Source: Guadua angustifolia (taxonomy: Eukaryota; Streptophyta; Magnoliopsida; Poales; Poaceae). Taken from it: DNA of 64,000 nucleotides. The translations under genes and the position numbers were made by a program. Under the pieces are notes generated by a model. It worked only from the letters and a program-made list of their open reading frames with translations, was not told the origin of the DNA and did not search any database. Below are positions 59,451-64,000 of the stretch, in pieces. Positions within the stretch are counted from its first letter, which is position 1, and each line of letters opens with the position of its first letter. The stretch spans positions 18,566,463-18,630,462 of the forward strand of contig CM070514.1 of assembly GCA_036346375.1 (NCBI GenBank), in the 5' to 3' direction.

Positions 59451-61980
59451 TGAGGAGCACTCTCTCCATGAAGTCTCCTGGCCGACAGAAGGTGAGCCAT
59501 CTAGCCTTGTGTTGATGCTTTTACACTGCAGCTTTGATGCTTTTGGGTGCATGAAACCCTAGGTTAGAAAGTTGTGGGAGTGGTAGGGGAGGGAGGAGTT
59601 GCGGCTCGGCAGGATGAGTGCCAAGTCAAGAGGAGACCCAAGAGCGCATCTCCTTGTAAATGGGGAGGAAATGGCAGAGTAGCTTGGTCTCCTCCACCCA
59701 CCCAAGGCGTGATATTCCTAAGCAGAGATTCCGCTTGGTCGCCTCCACCCGACCCAAGGCCCATCCCAAGGCGTGATGAGGAGGCAGAGATTCCGCCACT
59801 CCGGAGATTCCAGCCACCCTCAGATTGGGATAATATAAGGATCCAAGAGACACAAGATGAGGAAGGAGAATTGAGCGCTTGAGTGAGAATCAAGTTTATA
59901 CGCTCGATTACGGGATGAGGACAACAGAATGCATAATGCTAGGAATGATGAGAGGGATAGTGGTTTTGTTGATGATAATCGAGGATGCAAGGATTAATGT
60001 TGATGATCTCAACCCGGATGAAGTATTTATTGCTTATGACAAGGATCACCCTCAATGGATCTAGGTGTGCTATATCCTCCATGAAAGAGTTCAGCTTGCT
60101 ATAAGGTAGTATGCTATCAATGAAGAGTTTGATTTGGGGTTGAAAAAAGTGATCGACAAGATTTCGGGTACTGCAAAGTCAAGGCTGCCCTTGGAGGATT
60201 GTTGGGCATAGGAGGAGTGATCTTAAAACCATCATGGTACTAACTATTTGACTAATGTTGTGTTTGTGCTGATTTGTTTTATGCTATTGCGGGCTTTGCA
60301 TTTGTACTAACTATTTGACCAATATTGTGTATGTGTTGATTTCTTTTATCCTATTGCGGGTTTCAAGACTCCAAGGGGAGCACACATGCACATCTAGCAA
60401 GAGGGTAAGGGTACAACATCCACAAAATCATGGGTTGCGCATAAGGCTCTCCCTATTCGAGGAGGAGTCCTAACATTGGTGCCAAGGAGCCGCAAAAAAG
60501 CTCAAGATGATTATAAGGTAACAATCACTTATGACTTTGCTTGGAAAGGGCTACAAAAAGCTCTTAGGGAGATGTATGGTAGCTGGGAAGATAGCTTCCA
60601 ATTGCTTTATAGATGGAAAGCAGAGAGGTCTTAAATAGGTCACCGTGAAGTGTTGTAGAAATAGACACTAGATGTGTAGATGAGAGAGTGTATTTTCATA
60701 GGTTTTTCTCACGCACTAAGGCCATGCACTGAGGGGTTTCTTAGGGGATGTAGACCTTACCTTAGCATTGATAGCACTGCCCTAAATGGGAGGTGGAATG
60801 GGCACTTGGCAGCTGCTACAGCTTTGGATGGACATAACTGGATGTATCCAGTTGCTTATGGGTTTTTTGACTCTGAGACAGAAGATAATTGGGTCTGGTT
60901 CATGACTCAGCTGCACAAAGCACTAGGAGACCTCCCTCTGTTAGCCATATGTACAGATGCTTGTAAAGGGTTAGAAAATGCAGTTAGCCGAGTTTTTCCT
61001 AATGCAGAGAAGAGGGAGTGCTTTAGACACCTGATGCAAAACTTCATGAAGAAGTTCCATGGAAATAGTTTTGGTGAAATGTACCTCGCAAAGAAGGGCA
61101 TATAGGGTTCGGTGTTTGACAACCATATGGGGTCTGTGTACGACAAAATGTCCTGAAGTCATGGAGTTTTTGAACAGGTGGCATCCTCTGAAATGGATGA
61201 GGTGCATGTTTAATCCAGATGTCAAATGTGATTACATCAATAACAATTTAGCGAGAATGCTTTAATAATTGGATTAGGGACATCAAGGATCTCCTGTGGT
61301 TGACCTCGGCCGACAAGCCGAGGGAGATGATCATGGTTCTCTGGGCCAAAAGGAGAAGGATTGGGGAGAGGTTAGAAGGCGTGATACTACAAGCAGTGTT
61401 AGTTCAGATCAAGGCGTAACTAGGGGTTGGGACACGAGAGTGGTCCAAGGCACCAAGTAGTGGCAGAGGTGTGGGATAACAGCCGGTGTGTCGAGCATGT
61501 GGTTAGGGAAAACTCACATGAGTGTACATGTATGGAGTGGCAAGACACAGGCAAGCCTGTGATCATGCTCGCCAATATCACTACTCACAGGACATTCAAC
61601 ATTCGGATTTTGTCCATGAGTACTTGATCTTGACAGATATAAGGTCGCTTATGCCACCTCATTGAACCAATGCCGCACAAGACACACTGCCACAGTGGAT
61701 CTTCTATTTCAGGTGGGTGCACCACTTGCAAAGAGGTCAGCTGGAAGGCAGAGAAAACTGAGGATAAAAAGCTTTCTAGAGGGAGGCAATAGATCTGGTG
61801 CCAAGCAGGGAGACAAGTCAAAGAAAACAATGCTGAGAGGCCCTATCAAGTGTATGAGATGCGGGGAGGTTGGCCATCGACAAGCAAGCTATAAGTGTCC
61901 ACTAAACGGCACAAAGAAAAGGCAAGCTACAATTCTTGTTGTATATCAAGCAACTTTTTTTTGCAACTGACAACATCTTG
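59451..61980 (+). pseudogene. mudrA-like: MULE-3 MuDR-type transposase, decayed
   Basis: A possible first exon begins MRSTLSMKSPGRQK at 59451 with a GT donor. Upstream domains are scattered at 59880-60640 (for example ITYDFAWKGLQKALREMYGS). The catalytic domain (60680-61105) reads YLSIDSTALNGRWNGHLAAA, MYPVAYGFFDSETEDNWVWF, ICTDACKGLENAV and ECFRHLMQNF, giving two acidic residues of the DDE set. Then come WIRDIKDLLWLTSADKPREM, a partial SWIM finger (HECTCMEWQDTGKP) and a CCHC knuckle CMRCGEVGHRQASYKC (about 61850). Multiple stops and shifts. The 76 bp duplication at 60237-60360 lies in an intron-like region. A separate lineage from MULE-1/2. Confidence 0.85.
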
Positions 61981-62736
61981 TGATGCAAGAAAAGAAAGCC
62001 TAGGAGCAAAAGGTATGGCAGCACAAGTGATCAACCAGACCAAAGCTCCTGTTCATGACGACCACAGGTGGTAAACAGGAGGTAATTGCTTCAAATTCTC
62101 TAGTCATTTCATACCATGCTTATTTTTTGATACCATGCTTCCTTTTTCAGTCGCCTAAGCACACTTCTAGGACATAACCAAACAGCCACTGCAACAGCTA
62201 GTACCCCAGAAGCAGGTAGTCAAACAGCTAGTACCTCACAAGCATGTCAGCAATCAGCTAAGAAGAGATCTTCCTATTTTAAGAAGACAGACAAATAAGA
62301 CAAAGAAATACAAAAAAGTTGACCCCTAAGAAGAAGAAGACGACGACGACATGGGCTTTTGAAAAATTTTTGTAATCGACGACTTTTGTTGTGATGCTTG
62401 TAATCGTAAACTTATGTCGTGATGGTTGTAATCAGCAACTTTTGTAATCCAAACATTCTTTGTGATGCTTGTAGCATCCAAACAAAGGTCATTATCCGGA
62501 ATGCTTGATGCATATGGATGGAAAAATGGGGTGTTTGGTTCTCGCTTGGTTCAACCAAGTTATCTCGAATGTTTCATATCCGTAATGTTTGTGATGCTTC
62601 TAATGCCTTGCCAACATTACACAAATCAAACATTGTCTTGATTTTCTCCTTGTAAGTGATATACATTACACAAATCAAACATTGTATTGGCACTTAAACA
62701 ATTGTATTGCATAAGCTGTCATGAACATTACACAAG
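61981..62736. other. interval between the convergent MULE-3 genes
   Basis: Probable 3' end of the transposase transcript (short K-rich pieces near 62280-62360), then repeats of TTGTGATGCTTGTAATC and TTACACAAATCAAACATTG. No separate gene seen. Confidence 0.45.
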
Positions 62737-63314
62737 TCACTGCTTGAATTGCAATATATTACAAAAAGCTCTTCTTGAATTGCAATACATTACTGAATTC
62801 ACTCCATTGCTCACTATTACACATTTTTCACAATCAACACCGCTGCAACAAGAAGAGCTAACCCCGCAATCAAAGACATTGCTTACAACCAAAATCTGAC
62901 AAATATTCATCAACTTTGAAATTCTTCTATCAATGTCAGCATCTCCATTCTCCATTCTCATTCTACAAGGTGCATCTACCCCTTCATGAACAGATTCATT
63001 GCATGCATCGGTTCCAACAGAATTAGCAATGAAGTTCTCATATTGCTCCCTCCACATGTAGAATCCACACTTAGCACGCATCTACAAAAACCGAAACATG
63101 CCAGTTAAAAAAGAAAAACCAGTAAACCAATTACAAAAGAAAAGACTATAAGCACTTACATGTTGCTCATTTCTACTAAGACTTGAAGAAAACCCTTCCA
63201 GATTGTTGTTTGATCGAGAGACGAGCTCTAAAATAGAATCACCGCACCTAGGGCAGTCTACGAGAGGCAAACCCGACGCGTAGAGGAGGCCCTTTTGCCG
63301 GAAGCTTGCGACAT
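62737..63314 (-). pseudogene. GRF-type zinc-finger protein gene of MULE-3
   Basis: The ATG at 63314 starts MSQASGKRASSTRRVCL. A one-base shift near 63262 leads to LPLVDCPRCGDSILELVSRS and NNNLEGFSSSLSRNEQH. A 78 bp intron (63159-63082, GT..AG) is followed in phase by MRAKCGFYMWREQYENFI, then a tail to the stop at 62737. The CPRCG, an N-rich turn and CGFYMWREQY spaced over about 45 residues match the GRF zinc finger found in many short plant proteins. One of the usual cysteines (YKCP position) reads SLSRNEQH here, so zinc binding may be impaired. Such small proteins probably bind nucleic acid; the role in the MULE is unknown. Confidence 0.6.
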
Positions 63315-63714
63315 TGCCGACCCGCTGCGCCTCCGCTCGACGCCGTAGCTGATCGGAGACTCGCCGGAGATAGTGCTCCTCGCGGTCGCCGTCGCCGTCG
63401 TCGGATCTGGAGTGGAGAAGTGGGGAGTGGCAGGGCGCGGGTGAAATGGGGTCCGGTCGGTCGGGTCGAGCCCGAGTCTAGCCCGATGCACAGTGCCGAG
63501 GGCAAAGAGGTCATTTCCCCATGCTTTTATCCGGTAAATGCACAAAAAACACCAAAATGGCATGGAAACGAGTTGCCGCGGATTGAACGTGGCATTTTGG
63601 CAATTGCCACGTTAATAATGGCATTTGGGTGAAGCCGCATGTCGAGAGTGGCACAATGACAATTTTCTTAACCAAAATTGCACGCTTTTTTAGTAACATT
63701 AGCAAAATTTTTCC

Positions 63715-63724
63715 TTTTTTCATA
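63715..63724. repeat. MULE-3 target-site duplication, right copy
   Basis: TTTTTTCATA, identical to 58448-58457. Confidence 0.85.
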
Positions 63725-64000
63725 GAACTATGTGGTATCTCTTATGTTTGAACTATAGTGTGTTAGTATGGTTGTCATTATGTTTAGAGTTATGTAGTAT
63801 GTTTGTTTACTTATGCGCGTCACACCTTCGTACACAGAGTTGATAGACAAACTCAGCTGGATGATTGAAAGGGCCAAGGCCATTTTCTCACTCACATCAT
63901 GTAGGAGGCCTAGGGATGATGTAGTGTAGTCGCAAGCACATGCTTCTGCTGTATGTGGTTGAGGGCTAGCCATAGCACACCACACATGCCACATGCTCCT
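63725..64000. other. flank right of MULE-3, probably MULE-2 tail
   Basis: Continues AT-rich sequence with TATGTGGTATCTC and TATGTAGTATG phrases resembling the left flank's TATATGGTTTAGC. No gene supported. Confidence 0.4.

Larger units (their letters stand above)
58458..63714. mobile_element. MULE-3: Mutator-like element with transposase and GRF zinc-finger gene
   Basis: Long TIRs start GGAAAATTTTGCTGATG (left) and, inverted, GGAAAAATTTTGCTAATG (right). They continue through TCGACATGCGGCTTCACCC and TTTTGGTGTTTTTGTGCATT to CCCATTTCACCCGCGCC, about 280 bp in the right copy (63434-63714). The left copy is split by a foldback MITE. The 9-10 bp duplication TTTTTTCATA flanks it. Inside are a decayed MuDR-type transposase (plus) and a GRF-type zinc-finger gene (minus), arranged convergently. 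It sits in the tail of MULE-2. Confidence 0.9.

Noticed and set aside
60680..61105. 141 aa frame as an intact gene
   Set aside because: It is only the catalytic block of the broken MULE-3 transposase, with stops on both sides.
1..64000. CRISPR array, rRNA or tRNA genes
   Set aside because: No regular direct repeats with unique spacers, and no tRNA cloverleaf or rRNA sequence noticed; the tRNA-like word near 17622 is a retrotransposon primer site.

Overview
This 64 kb window looks like a repeat-rich intergenic stretch of a grass (Poaceae) nuclear genome. Evidence: no bacterial-type gene packing, GT..AG introns, a Ty3/gypsy chromovirus with 3.4 kb LTRs, Mutator-like (MULE), hAT, CACTA-like, Tourist-like and Helitron elements, and GC-rich captured exons of grass type. 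The species cannot be fixed from the sequence. I found no convincing intact host gene. Almost everything that codes is a transposon gene or a captured gene fragment, and most carry stops or frameshifts.

Layout. 1-3363: AT-rich flank ending in copy A of an unclassified AT-rich dispersed repeat. 3364-25182: a large MULE (MULE-1) with about 80 bp terminal inverted repeats (TIRs). It carries three genes on the minus strand: a MuDR-type transposase (24177-21548), a plant mobile domain (PMD) gene (21261-6097) and a Myb/SANT-like gene (5087-4158). The PMD gene is split by a complete 12.6 kb gypsy element (8481-21097; target duplication AGCGC). A GAGCTCG-rich hAT MITE (5474-5899) sits between the PMD and Myb/SANT genes. 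25315-25787: two small MITEs. 25804-30434: a hAT-type element with a perfect 8 bp target duplication; it carries broken exons of a probable LisH/CTLH-type gene and contains a CACTA end and a palindromic MITE. 30485-34450: copies B and C of the AT-rich repeat flanking a 750 bp element with a 9 bp target duplication.

34451-36117: non-coding, with a polypurine tract. 36118-50666: two nested Helitrons of one family. The inner one (36330-44164) carries fragments of a cytokinin-receptor-type histidine kinase and of calreticulin. The outer one carries the last exons of a Ulp1-like protease and is itself interrupted by a 1.6 kb hAT element (47841-49433). 51000-58457: a decayed MULE transposase (MULE-2, related to MULE-1), split by a 1.5 kb insertion and a solo gypsy-type LTR. 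58458-63714: MULE-3, with a 9-10 bp target duplication, a MuDR-type transposase remnant, a divergent GRF-type zinc-finger gene on the opposite strand, and a foldback MITE inside its left TIR.

How the parts relate. The window is a stack of insertions whose order can be read: gypsy into MULE-1, inner Helitron into outer Helitron, hAT into outer Helitron, gypsy LTR into MULE-2, MULE-3 into the MULE-2 tail, MITE into MULE-3. The most notable unit is MULE-1, where a PMD gene and a Myb/SANT-like gene travel with the transposase in tandem on the same strand. MULE-3 similarly pairs its transposase with a GRF zinc-finger gene.
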